The notes: generated by a model from the sequence alone, not told the origin. Counted from the stretch's first letter, positions 17,996-27,754 are shown. The stretch is 32,744 bases of DNA from Bryobacterales bacterium (GCA_025462965.1 JAOAPQ010000870.1:1-32744); one strand, 5' to 3'. Made by a program: numbers and translations.

Positions 17996-18035
17996 CGATT
18001 CAGTCCACGAGGATGCACGACAAGCGGATTTGTGT

Positions 18036-18483
18036 ATGCTGGCGGCTAACTGGATTCACCTACAAGCCAGCCTGAATCGATTACTTGGCCGCATTTCCGG
18101 CACCGTCAGCGATCCGTCCGGCGCCGCAGTCGCGGGCGCCAAACTCACCGTCAGAAATACCGACATGCAGGCCACGCATGTGGAGAAAACCGATGATCGG
18201 GGCTTCTATGTGGCCGAGAACCTTTCTATCGGCCCGTACGCGGTGGAAGCAGACCAGCCCGGATTCAAACGCGTCTCGCAGAGCAGTATTTCAATCTATC
18301 GCTCACGAAGTTTTTCAACATCCGGGAGAATATGAAGCTGCGGATGCGCGCGGATTTCATGAATGCGTTCAACCATGCGAACTTCCAGGGCCGGAGACAA
18401 ACCTTTCCAACACCGGTTTCGGAACGATTTCGGCGGCTTATCCGCCGCGGAATATCCAATTGGGATTGAAGCTGCAGTTTTAG
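18036..18483 (+). pseudogene. TonB-dependent receptor (Oar-like) remnant: regulatory-like N-terminus fused to the extreme C-terminus, with a frameshift
   Basis: Frame of 18036: RISGTVSDPSGAAVAGAKLTVRNTDMQATHVEKTDDRGFYVAENLSIGPYAVEADQPGFKRVSQ. From about 18278 in another frame: YFNLSLTKFFNIRENMKLRMRADFMNAFNHANFQG. Then frameshift to PETNLSNTGFGTISAAYPPRNIQLGLKLQF*. Confidence 0.75.
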
Positions 18484-18486
18484 GTC

Positions 18487-19695
18487 TCATCGCCATCTTT
18501 CGTCGATGCATGGTTTCGGTTCCTCGCCCCGCTCCTGGGCGAGCGTGAGATAGTCGACGTAACCGAGGGCGCCGCCTCCGTAGTAGGTGGTCGGGTTGTC
18601 GCGGTTCAGATGAGCGCGCAGTCGGAATCGTTCCGGCAGATCGGGGTTCGCCAGAAATTTACGGCCGAAGGCGATCAAATCCGCCCGGCCCTCCCGGAGC
18701 CATTGCTCTGCCGTATCGTGATCGAAGCCACCGGCGATGATCAGAGTGCCTCCGTAGACGTTACGAATCAGATCTAGCATGCGCTGAGACCGGGGGTCCG
18801 GACCGGCGCCCCTCTCGAGCGCCGTCGTGGCGGGGTTCACGAGATGCAAATAGGCGAGCCCGCGGCCGCTGAGCTCTCGAGCGGCGGAACCGAAAGTCTC
18901 CTCCGGGTTGTCGTCGTGGATGTCATTGAATGTCCCGAGCGGCGAGAGCCGCACGCCTACGCGATCCGGACCCCAGACTTCGGTCACGGTGGCTACCACT
19001 TCCCGGAGCAACCGCATCCGATCTTTTATCACGCCGCCATAATGATCTCCGCGCCGGTTTGTGCTGGAGTTGAGGAACTGGTCGAGCAGATAACCGTTCG
19101 CGGAATGAATCTCCACGCCGTCGAAGCCTGCATCCTTGGCGTTTTTTGCGCCTCGGGCGTACTGCCGAACGACGTAGGGAATCTCCTCCAGCAGCAAGGG
19201 CCTGGGGGTTAGAAAAGGTACCAGTTCTCCCTCCCCCTTGTCGTTCTCGATAAAGGCTTCGCCTTGGGGCCGCAGTGCGGAGGGGGCGACCGGCAGCATC
19301 CCGTCCGGCTGCAGCGACGGATGAGAGATCCGTCCGACGTGCCACAACTGCATGAAGATCAAACCGCCGGCTTTATGGACGGCGTCGGTAACCAAGCGCC
19401 AGCCTTCCACCTGGTCAAGCGTATGAATACCCGGCGTCCAGGCGTAGCCCTGGCCTTGTTGAGACACCTGTGTCGCTTCCGTGATGATGAGGGCGGCAGA
19501 GGCCCGCTGCCAGTAGTAACACGCGTTGAGAGGAGTGGGAACATTGCCTGGCTGGCGGGCGCGGGAGCGAGTCAATGGAGCCATCAGCATTCGATGTGGC
19601 AAACGATATGGCCCCAGCGTCGCGGGCTGGAAGAGCAACTCGTCGGACGTGGGACGGCCTGTTTCTGTCTTCTCGTTCGTGGCCGTGACCGTCAT
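18487..19695 (-). CDS. Old Yellow Enzyme family NADH:flavin oxidoreductase / alkene reductase
   Basis: LFQPATLGPYRLPHRMLMAPLTRSRA...QLWHVGRISHP...GFDGVEIHSANGYLLDQFLNSSTNRRGDHYGG...ADLIAFGRKFLANPDLPERF. Start ATG 19695. Confidence 0.92.
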   Translation of the reverse strand: MTVTATNEKTETGRPTSDELLFQPATLGPYRLPHRMLMAPLTRSRARQPGNVPTPLNACYYWQRASAALIITEATQVSQQGQGYAWTPGIHTLDQVEGWRLVTDAVHKAGGLIFMQLWHVGRISHPSLQPDGMLPVAPSALRPQGEAFIENDKGEGELVPFLTPRPLLLEEIPYVVRQYARGAKNAKDAGFDGVEIHSANGYLLDQFLNSSTNRRGDHYGGVIKDRMRLLREVVATVTEVWGPDRVGVRLSPLGTFNDIHDDNPEETFGSAARELSGRGLAYLHLVNPATTALERGAGPDPRSQRMLDLIRNVYGGTLIIAGGFDHDTAEQWLREGRADLIAFGRKFLANPDLPERFRLRAHLNRDNPTTYYGGGALGYVDYLTLAQERGEEPKPCIDERWR

Positions 19696-19723
19696 AGTCG
19701 CATCTCCTGAAAATGAGTCCGGA

Positions 19724-20572
19724 CTACAGCACCGGAAGGGGGCGTCCGGGGGGGCCGGGCGGAAACGCCTTATCGATCCGCTCGATCTCGACATCCGTCA
19801 GCTGAAGATCGGCCGCGCCTGCGTTCTCTTCGGTATGGTCGGGGTTGGAGGCCTTCGGAAGCGCGAAGAGCCCGGGCCATCGGAGTAGAAACCGCAGGGC
19901 GACCTGGCGAGGAGTTGCGTTGTGGTCCTCGGCAATTTCCTGGAGTACGACGCCGCCGGGCGTATGCTTCTCCGGAAAATCACCGTGACCGAACGGGCTG
20001 TAGGCTACCACTGCGATCTTGCGTCTCTCGCAGTAGGGGATTATCTCGCGCTCAATGTAGCGCTCCTGCAGGTGATATAACACCTGGTCGCAGGATACTG
20101 ACTGTTTTTTGCCGGCGATCTCCTCGGCCTCCCTCAGGTCACGGAAATCGAAGTTACTGACTCCCCAGGAGAGGATTTTTCCCTCGCGGACCAACTGGTC
20201 GAAAGCCTCAAATGTATCCTTGAGCGGGTGGTGCCCACGCCAATGCAGGAGATAACAATCCAGCCTGTCGGTGCCAAGACGCGCGAGCGATCCCTCGCAG
20301 GCGATGACCGTTCCGGTTCGGGAGGCATTCTGAGGAAGCACTTTGGAAACCAGGAACACATCGTCGCGGTGGCCGGCGATCGCTTCACCAACCCATTCCT
20401 CCGCCTGGCCGGACAAATACATTTCGGCCGTGTCGATGTGGGTCATGCCCAGATCGATGCCTTTGCGCATGGCTGCGATTGCCGACTCCCGGTCATCGCT
20501 GTCCTGGTACCAGGTCCCCTGGCCGATCGCCGCGACCATGCGTTTCGTGGGGCCGAACTCACGATATATCAT
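19724..20572 (-). CDS. Aldo/keto reductase
   Basis: DLGMTHIDTAEMYLSGQAEEWVGEAI, DVFLVSKVLPQN, LDCYLLHWRGHHPL (Asp/Tyr/Lys/His tetrad context), WGVSNFD. Start ATG 20572. Confidence 0.9.
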   Translation of the reverse strand: MIYREFGPTKRMVAAIGQGTWYQDSDDRESAIAAMRKGIDLGMTHIDTAEMYLSGQAEEWVGEAIAGHRDDVFLVSKVLPQNASRTGTVIACEGSLARLGTDRLDCYLLHWRGHHPLKDTFEAFDQLVREGKILSWGVSNFDFRDLREAEEIAGKKQSVSCDQVLYHLQERYIEREIIPYCERRKIAVVAYSPFGHGDFPEKHTPGGVVLQEIAEDHNATPRQVALRFLLRWPGLFALPKASNPDHTEENAGAADLQLTDVEIERIDKAFPPGPPGRPLPVL

Positions 20573-20696
20573 GCATTTCCTTGTGCTCCGTTGTGAGCTG
20601 AAAAGGCAGCAGATCGGATACCAAAGGGACATCGGCTACATGTCTGGACAATTATTTTGGATGGCGGGAGAATAGAGTAGTTCCACCGTCGTTTGT

Positions 20697-23600
20697 ATGC
20701 CTCTGTCCCATTTCGATCCACTTGTCTCTGAGTGGTTCACCAACCGTTTCGGAAATCCGACCGAGCCTCAGGTCGCAGGGTGGCGAGATATTGCGTCCGG
20801 CGGCGATGTATTAATTTCCGCGCCCACGGGTTCGGGTAAGACTCTTGCCGCGTTCCTGATTTGCCTCGACGCCCTGGTGCGTGCCGCACGCAGCAATGCG
20901 CTGACGGCCGAGACTCAGGTGGTCTACGTTTCACCATTGAAGGCCCTCTCGAACGATGTGCGGAGGAATCTCGAGGCGCCCCTGGCCGAGATCGCCGCGC
21001 TGGCAGCCACGAAAGGCATACCGCTCGCCCCCATCAGGACGGCTGTCCGTACCGGCGATACACCGGCGTGGGAGCGGCAGCAGATGATTAAGGAGCCGCC
21101 CCACATTCTGGTCACCACGCCGGAGTCCCTGTTCATACTCCTCACTGCAGACAGGTCGCGGCGCATGCTGAGCAGCGTTCGCACGATCATCGTCGATGAG
21201 ATTCACGCGGTGGTGGGCGACAAGCGAGGCTCACACCTCGCCTTGACTTTGGCCCGACTGGAGGCGGTAGCGCGCAATCACACCGGTTCGCGGCCGCAAC
21301 GCATCGGTCTCTCCGCGACGGTCCGGCCCGTGGAAGAAGTGGCTCGCTATCTCTCGGACGCCGCAAGGATCATCGACGTCGGTCATCGCCGGGATATGGG
21401 GTTGTCCGTCGAAGTCACGAACGATGAGCTCGGCGCTGTGGCCACGAGCGAGATGTGGGAAGAGATTTACGACCGGCTGGCGGCCCACATTCTGCGAGAG
21501 CGCACGACTCTGGTCTTCGTCAATAATCGCCGCTTATCGGAGCGCATTGCGCACGCCCTGAGCGAACGGTTGGGCGCCAGCGCCGTGCTGCCGCATCACG
21601 GGAGCCTGGCGCGCGCGCTGCGGCATGACGCCGAAGCGCGGCTGAAGAACGGCGAGCTGCGAGCCGTTGTGGCGACCGCCTCTCTCGAGCTCGGCATCGA
21701 TATCGGTACCGTGGATCTGGCGATTCAGATCGGGTCGCCGCGATCGATCGCGGTAGCGCTGCAAAGGGTGGGACGCTCGGGTCACTGGGTCGGCGCGAAA
21801 CCGAGAGGCATCTTCTTTCCGACGACACGCGATGAGTTGATCGAGTGCGCCGGAGTGATCTATGCGGTTCGCAGCGGCGAATTGGAACGGATCGCGATTC
21901 CGCAAAACGCACTCGACATTCTTGCCCAGCAGATTGCGGCCGAGACGGCGTGCGAGCCGTGGGACGAAGAGGATCTGTACCAGCTGATCCGCACGGCGCA
22001 TCCTTACCGCGATTTGTCCGGGAGCGATTATGAATCGGTGGTTACGATGTTGTCGGAAGGCATTGCCACTTCCCGGGGCCGCAGTGGAGCGTTGGTACAT
22101 CGCGATCAGGTCAACCACCGGCTGCGCGGCCGCCGGGGAGCGAGACTCGCGGCTATCACTTCCGGCGGAGCGATCCCCGAAACCGCGGCCTACTCCGTGA
22201 TCGCGGAACCCGAAGGGAAGACCGTGGGCACGCTCGACGAGGACTTTGCCGTCGAGAGCCTCACGGGCGACGTGTTTCTGCTGGGCACGCACTCGTGGCG
22301 CATCCGCCATGTCGGGCAGGGGAAGGTTCGCGTGGAGGATGCTCACGGCGCAAATCCCTCGCTGCCTTTCTGGCTAGGAGAGGCTCCCGGACGGTCGGTC
22401 GAATTGTCGGGCGCGGTGTCCCGAGTGCGGGAGCGCGCCGTCTCCGGCAGCGATGCAGAGGCAGCGGCATTTCTCAAGGCGGAGTGCGGGCTGGATGATG
22501 GGGGCGCCAGTCAGGCAATCGCCTATCTGCGAGCGGGTGTAGCATCGCTCGGCGCTTTGCCCGCCAGCGATACCGTCGTCGCGGAGCGATTCTTTGACGA
22601 ATCGGGCGGAATGCAGCTCATAATTCACGCGCCGTTCGGATCGCGGATCAACCGTGCCTGGGGCCTGGCACTGCGCAAACGATTCTGCCGGACATTCAAC
22701 TTCGAACTGCAAGCGGCCGCGACCGACAACGGCATCGTGATCTCGCTGAGCGACCAACATGCTTTTCCGCTTGAATCGGTTTTTGAGTTTCTTCGCTCGC
22801 ATTCGGTTGAACAAGTTCTTCGTGAGGCGCTGCTCGACGCGCCCATGTTCGGGACGCGATGGCGCTGGAATGCCAGCCGGGCTCTCACGATTCTGCGTTT
22901 TCGCGGCGGTACCAAAGTGCCTCCGCCGATTCAGCGGATGCGCTCGGATGACTTGCTGGCATCCGTGTTTCCGGACCAGGTGGCTTGCGCGGAAAACCTG
23001 ACCGGACCCATTCGGATTCCGGACCACCCGCTTGTCAACGAAACCATTGCGAATTGCCTGCATGAAGCGATGGATCTGGACGGACTCAAACGAGTGCTGG
23101 AGGGCCTCGAGCGGGGGACGATTCGCAGAGTGGCGATTGACAACCCAGCGCCGTCGGTTTTTTCGCACGAGATCCTGAATGCGAATCCTTACGCCTTCCT
23201 GGACGACGCTCCGCTCGAAGAGCGGCGCGCCCGAGCTGTCCAGCTACGAGGCGCGTTGCGCACGGATTCGGCCGATGGAGCCGGCATTCTGGATGCGGCC
23301 GGCATCGACGAGGTTACGGCGGAAGTGTGGCCCGATCCGCGCGATGCGGATGAACTCCACGACGCGCTGCTTACCTTTATTGCGGGTCCGGCCGCCGAGA
23401 TCTGGCGGCCGATGTTCGATGAGTTAAAGGCGACCGGCCGTGCCGTCTCCATGCGGCGGGACGGCGTCGAGTTCTGGGTTGCCACTGAACGCAACGGTTC
23501 CATTGACGACGCTCTGGCGACGGTCCGCGGCTGGATGGAATATCTGGGCCCGATAACGGCAACCGAACTGGCCGTGAGGCTGGCGCTGCCCGTTGCTGAC

Positions 23601-24770
23601 GTGCGCATCGCGCTCGCGGCCTTGGAAGCGGAAGGCCAGGTCTTTCAGGGGCGGTATCGATCCCCGTCGGGTGAAGAGATCGAGTGGTGCAACCGGCGTA
23701 TCCTTGCGCGGATTCACCGTTTGACGATGGGACGCTTGCGGCGCGAGATCGAACCGGTCACCGCTGCGCAGTTTCATCAGTTCCTCTTGCGATGGCAACA
23801 CGTCTATCCGGGCACGCAACTGCACGGGGCCGATGGATTGCTGCAGATCGTCCGCCAGCTCCAGGGTTTCGAGATCCCGTCATCGGCGTGGGAACCGGAC
23901 GTTCTCAGCCGTAGAATTTCGGCGTACAGTCCCGAAAATCTGGATGATCTGTGTCTTTCCGGCGAGGTGGCGTGGGCTCGTCTTTCTCCGCATCCAGCAT
24001 TGAGCGATTCCGAGCGGCGTGTTCGTCCCACGCGGCTTGCGCCCGTCTCATTCTTCGCGCGGGAAGATGCCGATTGGCTCATCGATCCGGCTTTCGGACT
24101 GGTTGAGACTGTCAGCCTGTCACATGTAGGACGGGATGTTTTCGAAGCGTTGTCATCCCGCGGAGCCTCGTTTTTCGCCGATCTGGTCCGCGCGACCCGC
24201 AGGCTCCCGAGCGAAGTCGAAGATGCGTTGTGGGAGTTGACCGCCGGAGGGCTCGTCACTGCGGACGGATTCGAAAACCTGCGAGCTCTGATCGATCCCA
24301 AGCGGCGGCGCGGGGAAGGCAGGGGAAGCAGGAACCGGCCCCGGCACGCGGCGGGCCGGTGGGCGCTGGTGGCGCGTGCAACCAGCGTGATTGCACCGGA
24401 AGTGCGCACGGCACGCTTCGCCGAACAGCTACTGCTTCGGTGGGGCGTTTTGTTTCGGGATGTCCTGGCGCGCGAGACCGTAGCACCTCCGTGGCGGGAA
24501 CTGTTGCCCGTGCTTCGCCGGATGGAAGCTCAGGGCAAGATCCGCGGCGGGCGCTTTGTAGCAGGCTTTACAGGCGAACAGTACGCACGTCCGGAGGCGA
24601 TCGATCTGCTGCGTGCCGTGCGGCGCGCCGGGGACGGCGCTTCGGAGGCGGTGGAAGTTTCGCCCGCGGATCCGCTGAATGTTGTGGGCTTCATTTTGCC
24701 CGGCGCCCGGGTCAGCGCGACCGCCGTGTCACGACTTCCCGTCTACCCGTCAACCGCTCTCCTCCACTGA
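20697..24770 (+). CDS. lhr: Lhr-type large DEAD/DEAH-box helicase
   Basis: SAPTGSGKTLAAF, VDEIHAVVGDKRGSHLALTLARLE, LSATVRPVEEVARYL, ATASLELGIDIGTVDLAIQIGSPRSIAVALQRVGRSGH, long Lhr-type C-terminal region. Confidence 0.92.
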   Translation: MPLSHFDPLVSEWFTNRFGNPTEPQVAGWRDIASGGDVLISAPTGSGKTLAAFLICLDALVRAARSNALTAETQVVYVSPLKALSNDVRRNLEAPLAEIAALAATKGIPLAPIRTAVRTGDTPAWERQQMIKEPPHILVTTPESLFILLTADRSRRMLSSVRTIIVDEIHAVVGDKRGSHLALTLARLEAVARNHTGSRPQRIGLSATVRPVEEVARYLSDAARIIDVGHRRDMGLSVEVTNDELGAVATSEMWEEIYDRLAAHILRERTTLVFVNNRRLSERIAHALSERLGASAVLPHHGSLARALRHDAEARLKNGELRAVVATASLELGIDIGTVDLAIQIGSPRSIAVALQRVGRSGHWVGAKPRGIFFPTTRDELIECAGVIYAVRSGELERIAIPQNALDILAQQIAAETACEPWDEEDLYQLIRTAHPYRDLSGSDYESVVTMLSEGIATSRGRSGALVHRDQVNHRLRGRRGARLAAITSGGAIPETAAYSVIAEPEGKTVGTLDEDFAVESLTGDVFLLGTHSWRIRHVGQGKVRVEDAHGANPSLPFWLGEAPGRSVELSGAVSRVRERAVSGSDAEAAAFLKAECGLDDGGASQAIAYLRAGVASLGALPASDTVVAERFFDESGGMQLIIHAPFGSRINRAWGLALRKRFCRTFNFELQAAATDNGIVISLSDQHAFPLESVFEFLRSHSVEQVLREALLDAPMFGTRWRWNASRALTILRFRGGTKVPPPIQRMRSDDLLASVFPDQVACAENLTGPIRIPDHPLVNETIANCLHEAMDLDGLKRVLEGLERGTIRRVAIDNPAPSVFSHEILNANPYAFLDDAPLEERRARAVQLRGALRTDSADGAGILDAAGIDEVTAEVWPDPRDADELHDALLTFIAGPAAEIWRPMFDELKATGRAVSMRRDGVEFWVATERNGSIDDALATVRGWMEYLGPITATELAVRLALPVADVRIALAALEAEGQVFQGRYRSPSGEEIEWCNRRILARIHRLTMGRLRREIEPVTAAQFHQFLLRWQHVYPGTQLHGADGLLQIVRQLQGFEIPSSAWEPDVLSRRISAYSPENLDDLCLSGEVAWARLSPHPALSDSERRVRPTRLAPVSFFAREDADWLIDPAFGLVETVSLSHVGRDVFEALSSRGASFFADLVRATRRLPSEVEDALWELTAGGLVTADGFENLRALIDPKRRRGEGRGSRNRPRHAAGRWALVARATSVIAPEVRTARFAEQLLLRWGVLFRDVLARETVAPPWRELLPVLRRMEAQGKIRGGRFVAGFTGEQYARPEAIDLLRAVRRAGDGASEAVEVSPADPLNVVGFILPGARVSATAVSRLPVYPSTALLH

Positions 24771-24870
24771 TCGACGGCAGTGCCGACTCGGATTACCCGA
24801 TCGGTAAGCCACGGGCAACCGGTCAATTGGCCACCCGTCTGCAAAGGCAACGGCGCGACAAGGAGGTCGA

Positions 24871-25146
24871 ATGGTACCTGTGGGGTGTAGTCATCTCGAT
24901 GCAATAAGGGTTGTTACAACAGACAAGCACGTCTGCGAAGACTGCGTGAAAATCGGTGACACCTGGGTTCACCTTCGGCTTTGCCTCACCTGCGGACACG
25001 TGGGATGTTGCGACTCATCGAAGAACAAGCATGCGAGACGACATTTCAAAGCGGTGGGAGACCCGCTGGTACGTTCGATCGAGCCAGGAGAGCGCTGGAT
25101 CTGGTGTTACGCGGACGAGTTTTCTCCCGGTGAATTGGAAGTCTAG
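24871..25146 (+). CDS. UBP-type zinc finger (zf-UBP) domain protein
   Basis: C-x-H...CEDCVKIGDTWVHLRLCLTCGHVGCCDSSKNKHARRHFKAVGDPLVRSIEPGERWIWCYADE; strong SD AAGGAGG 4 nt before ATG. Confidence 0.88.
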   Translation: MVPVGCSHLDAIRVVTTDKHVCEDCVKIGDTWVHLRLCLTCGHVGCCDSSKNKHARRHFKAVGDPLVRSIEPGERWIWCYADEFSPGELEV

Positions 25147-25150
25147 GCCC

Positions 25151-25229
25151 GTCTTTTGGGTAGCCCCGAAGGACGCGGCTGTCGCCGCGCGTCCCCGCTG
25201 TCCCGGCCAAACCCGAGGGATTTCGGAGA
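25151..25229. repeat. Copy B of the imperfect dispersed palindromic repeat
   Basis: GTCTTTT...CCGAAGGACGCGGCTGTCGCCGCGCGTCC...AAACCCGAGGGATTTCGGAGA; internal GGACGCG/CGCGTCC hairpin and outer CCGAA/TTCGG. Confidence 0.6.
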
Positions 25230-25231
25230 AA

Positions 25232-27754
25232 CTACTTCTGCCAGGCGATCAACGGCAATTCGAGCGGGATCAGGACTCCCTTGCGGCGCGGAATGACGCG
25301 CGGAGTGTAATCACTGGCGGGGCGATCGGCAGGCACAGCCGCCGCGTACAGGTACACTCCCGGTGAATCCGAAACCGCGCGGTCGAGCGCCATAGCCATG
25401 ATAAACGGCAGTTCGGAACCCTGGGGACCGGCGTAGATCTCCACCTCGACGTCATCGGGCTTGATGCTACCGAGGTCGAGCGGCACACTGTAGAAGTATT
25501 CGGCGCCGCGCGTTTCAATCGCAACGGAGCCGAAATGGATGTGCCACTTCGAGATCATCTCTCGCTCCCAGGCGAGCAGTTCCGTTCCCACTCTGCCGCG
25601 GTGTTCCGCGCGGGTGCAATAGGCGGCGGCCAGCGGAACGTAATATTCTTCCGTATACTGCCGCACAGCCCTGTTCGTCGAGAAAACAGGCGTGAGGCGG
25701 GCCATGCTCTCCCGGATACGTTTAACCCATTCTCGCGGGATGCCGCGTTCGTCCCGGTTGTAGTACATCGGCACGATTTCCTGTTCCAGGAGCGAATACA
25801 AAGCATCGGCTTCCGCGGCGTCCCAATTGGGATCGTTACCGTGATCCTGGCGGTCGCCGATGGCCCATCCCACCTCGGGGGCGTATGCTTCCGCCCACCA
25901 GCCATCCAGCTCGGACAAGTTCAAGCCTCCATTGGCCAGCACTTTCATGCCGCTTGTGCCGCAGGCTTCCCAGGGACGCCGGGGCGTATTCAGCCACAGG
26001 TCTACTCCCGCGACCAGTTCCTGAGTCATCGACATGTCGTAATCGGCGAGGAACACGACGTGTTCCCGCACCTCCGCGCGGCGGATGAACTCGTTCCATT
26101 CTTTGATCATGGCCTGCCCTGGCTCGTCCCGCGGGTGCGCTTTGCCGGCGAGAATCAATTGAACGGGACGGTGCGGGTCGGTCAGTATGCGGGTGAGCCG
26201 TTGCTGATCGTGCAGCAACATATTCGGACGCTTGTAAACGGCGAATCTGCGCGCGAAGCCGAGCGTGAGGCGGTGCTCGTCGAATATCCGCGCGGCGCGC
26301 TCGATTTCGACGGGAGGTTCTCCCTGATTCATCCACTGGACGGGGAGCCGCTGCCGTACAAAGCCCACCAGCGCCTTCCGGACTTTCTTGCGCAGGTGCC
26401 ACAGCTCGTGATCCTCCACGCAGCGTATCTGCTCGTCCACATACTCCAGCGAGCCGCGCCACCGCTCTTTACCGCACGCCTTTTCCCAAAGCGCATCGGC
26501 TTCCGGCGAGTCCCACGTGGGGACGTGCACTCCATTGGTAACGTGCCCGATCGGCACCTCCGCTTCAGGCCAGTGTGGAAACAGCGGCTCAAAAAGATGC
26601 CGGCTCACCCGGCCATGCAGGCGGCTTACCCCGTTCACGGCGCCGCTGCCGTGGATTGCGAGGTAAGCCATGTTGAACGGCTCAGAATCGTCGTTGGGAT
26701 CCGCCCGGCCCAGCGCGGACAGATCATGGAGCGAGATGTTAAGGCTTTCTTCCGCATATCCTTTGAAATATTTCTCTATGAGGGTCGGAGAGAACCGATC
26801 GCAGCCGGCTGTCACAGACGTGTGTGTCGTAAACAGATTTCCAGCGCGGGTAACCGAGAGCGCGACATCGAACGGCCGATTGTTATCTTCCATGAAAAAG
26901 CGCGCCCTCTCGATGAGCGCGAAACCGGAATGGCCCTCATTCAAGTGGCAGACCTCCGGACGTATACCGAGGGCACGAAGCAGACGCCAACCGCCGATGC
27001 CGAGCACGATCTCCTGTCGCAGGCGCGTCTCCGAGCCGCCGCCATAGAGCTCCCCGGTGATGGTGCGATGCGCCGGAAGATTCGCGGGATCGTTGGTATC
27101 CAGGAGGTAGAGCTTTGTTCGCCCGACTCTTGCCTCCCATGCACGGACCCACAACTGGGAGCCGGCGAGCGGGATCTTAAGCCGGAGCCAATCGCCGTTC
27201 CGATCGCGCAAGGGAAGGATCGGCAATTGGCCGGTATCGTTGAACGGGTAAACCGCGACCTGCGCTCCCGTGGAATCGATCTCCTGACGAAAATAGCCCT
27301 CCTGGTACAACAATCCCACCCCGACGACGGGCACGCCGAGATCGCTCACCGCTTTCAGCTGGTCGCCGGCGACATTGCCCAAGCCGCCTGAATAGATCGG
27401 CAACGCTTCGCTCAACATGTACTCCATGCTGAAGTAAGCCACCGATCGGACCGGCGCGCCGGGATGAGATTTCTGGAACCAGGCATCCGACGCTTCCAGC
27501 CTGTTTGTATTTTCCAGCAGCTCGCGCACACGATCTTCGAATCGCGGATCGGCAAGACACAGCCGCAATCTATCTTGCGAAACAGCTTGTAAGATCAGCC
27601 ATGGATTCTGTGTGGCCGCCCAAAGCACCGGATCCAGTTCGCGCCACACGTCGTCGGTCGAATGGTTCCAGGTCCAGCGCAAATCCAGGGCCAGGTCTAT
27701 GAGGGTATCGGCCCGCTCTTCCGAATCTACGTTTGTAAATGAGCGAATTGCCAT
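25232..27754 (-). CDS. glgP: Alpha-glucan (glycogen/maltodextrin) phosphorylase, short thermococcal-type subfamily
   Basis: FSMEYMLSEALPIYSGGLGNVAGDQLKAVSDLGVPVVGVGLLYQEGYFRQ; NEGHSGFALIER; PLP-region GTSGMKVLANGGLNLSELDGWWAEAY. Confidence 0.93.
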   Translation of the reverse strand: MAIRSFTNVDSEERADTLIDLALDLRWTWNHSTDDVWRELDPVLWAATQNPWLILQAVSQDRLRLCLADPRFEDRVRELLENTNRLEASDAWFQKSHPGAPVRSVAYFSMEYMLSEALPIYSGGLGNVAGDQLKAVSDLGVPVVGVGLLYQEGYFRQEIDSTGAQVAVYPFNDTGQLPILPLRDRNGDWLRLKIPLAGSQLWVRAWEARVGRTKLYLLDTNDPANLPAHRTITGELYGGGSETRLRQEIVLGIGGWRLLRALGIRPEVCHLNEGHSGFALIERARFFMEDNNRPFDVALSVTRAGNLFTTHTSVTAGCDRFSPTLIEKYFKGYAEESLNISLHDLSALGRADPNDDSEPFNMAYLAIHGSGAVNGVSRLHGRVSRHLFEPLFPHWPEAEVPIGHVTNGVHVPTWDSPEADALWEKACGKERWRGSLEYVDEQIRCVEDHELWHLRKKVRKALVGFVRQRLPVQWMNQGEPPVEIERAARIFDEHRLTLGFARRFAVYKRPNMLLHDQQRLTRILTDPHRPVQLILAGKAHPRDEPGQAMIKEWNEFIRRAEVREHVVFLADYDMSMTQELVAGVDLWLNTPRRPWEACGTSGMKVLANGGLNLSELDGWWAEAYAPEVGWAIGDRQDHGNDPNWDAAEADALYSLLEQEIVPMYYNRDERGIPREWVKRIRESMARLTPVFSTNRAVRQYTEEYYVPLAAAYCTRAEHRGRVGTELLAWEREMISKWHIHFGSVAIETRGAEYFYSVPLDLGSIKPDDVEVEIYAGPQGSELPFIMAMALDRAVSDSPGVYLYAAAVPADRPASDYTPRVIPRRKGVLIPLELPLIAWQK

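Noticed and set aside
21534-22346. 270-aa minus-strand ORF (and similar ORFs within 20.7-24.8 kb)
   Set aside because: Antisense or out-of-frame to the clear Lhr helicase; low-complexity Arg-rich translations.
24230-24907. 225-aa plus-strand ORF overlapping Lhr and zf-UBP
   Set aside because: Out-of-frame with both well-supported genes; Arg/Gly-rich with no motif. Kept only as a hint for the possible Lhr frameshift.
25535-27391. 618-aa plus-strand ORF
   Set aside because: Fully antisense to glgP, which has unambiguous motifs; typical GC-driven shadow ORF with no recognisable domain.
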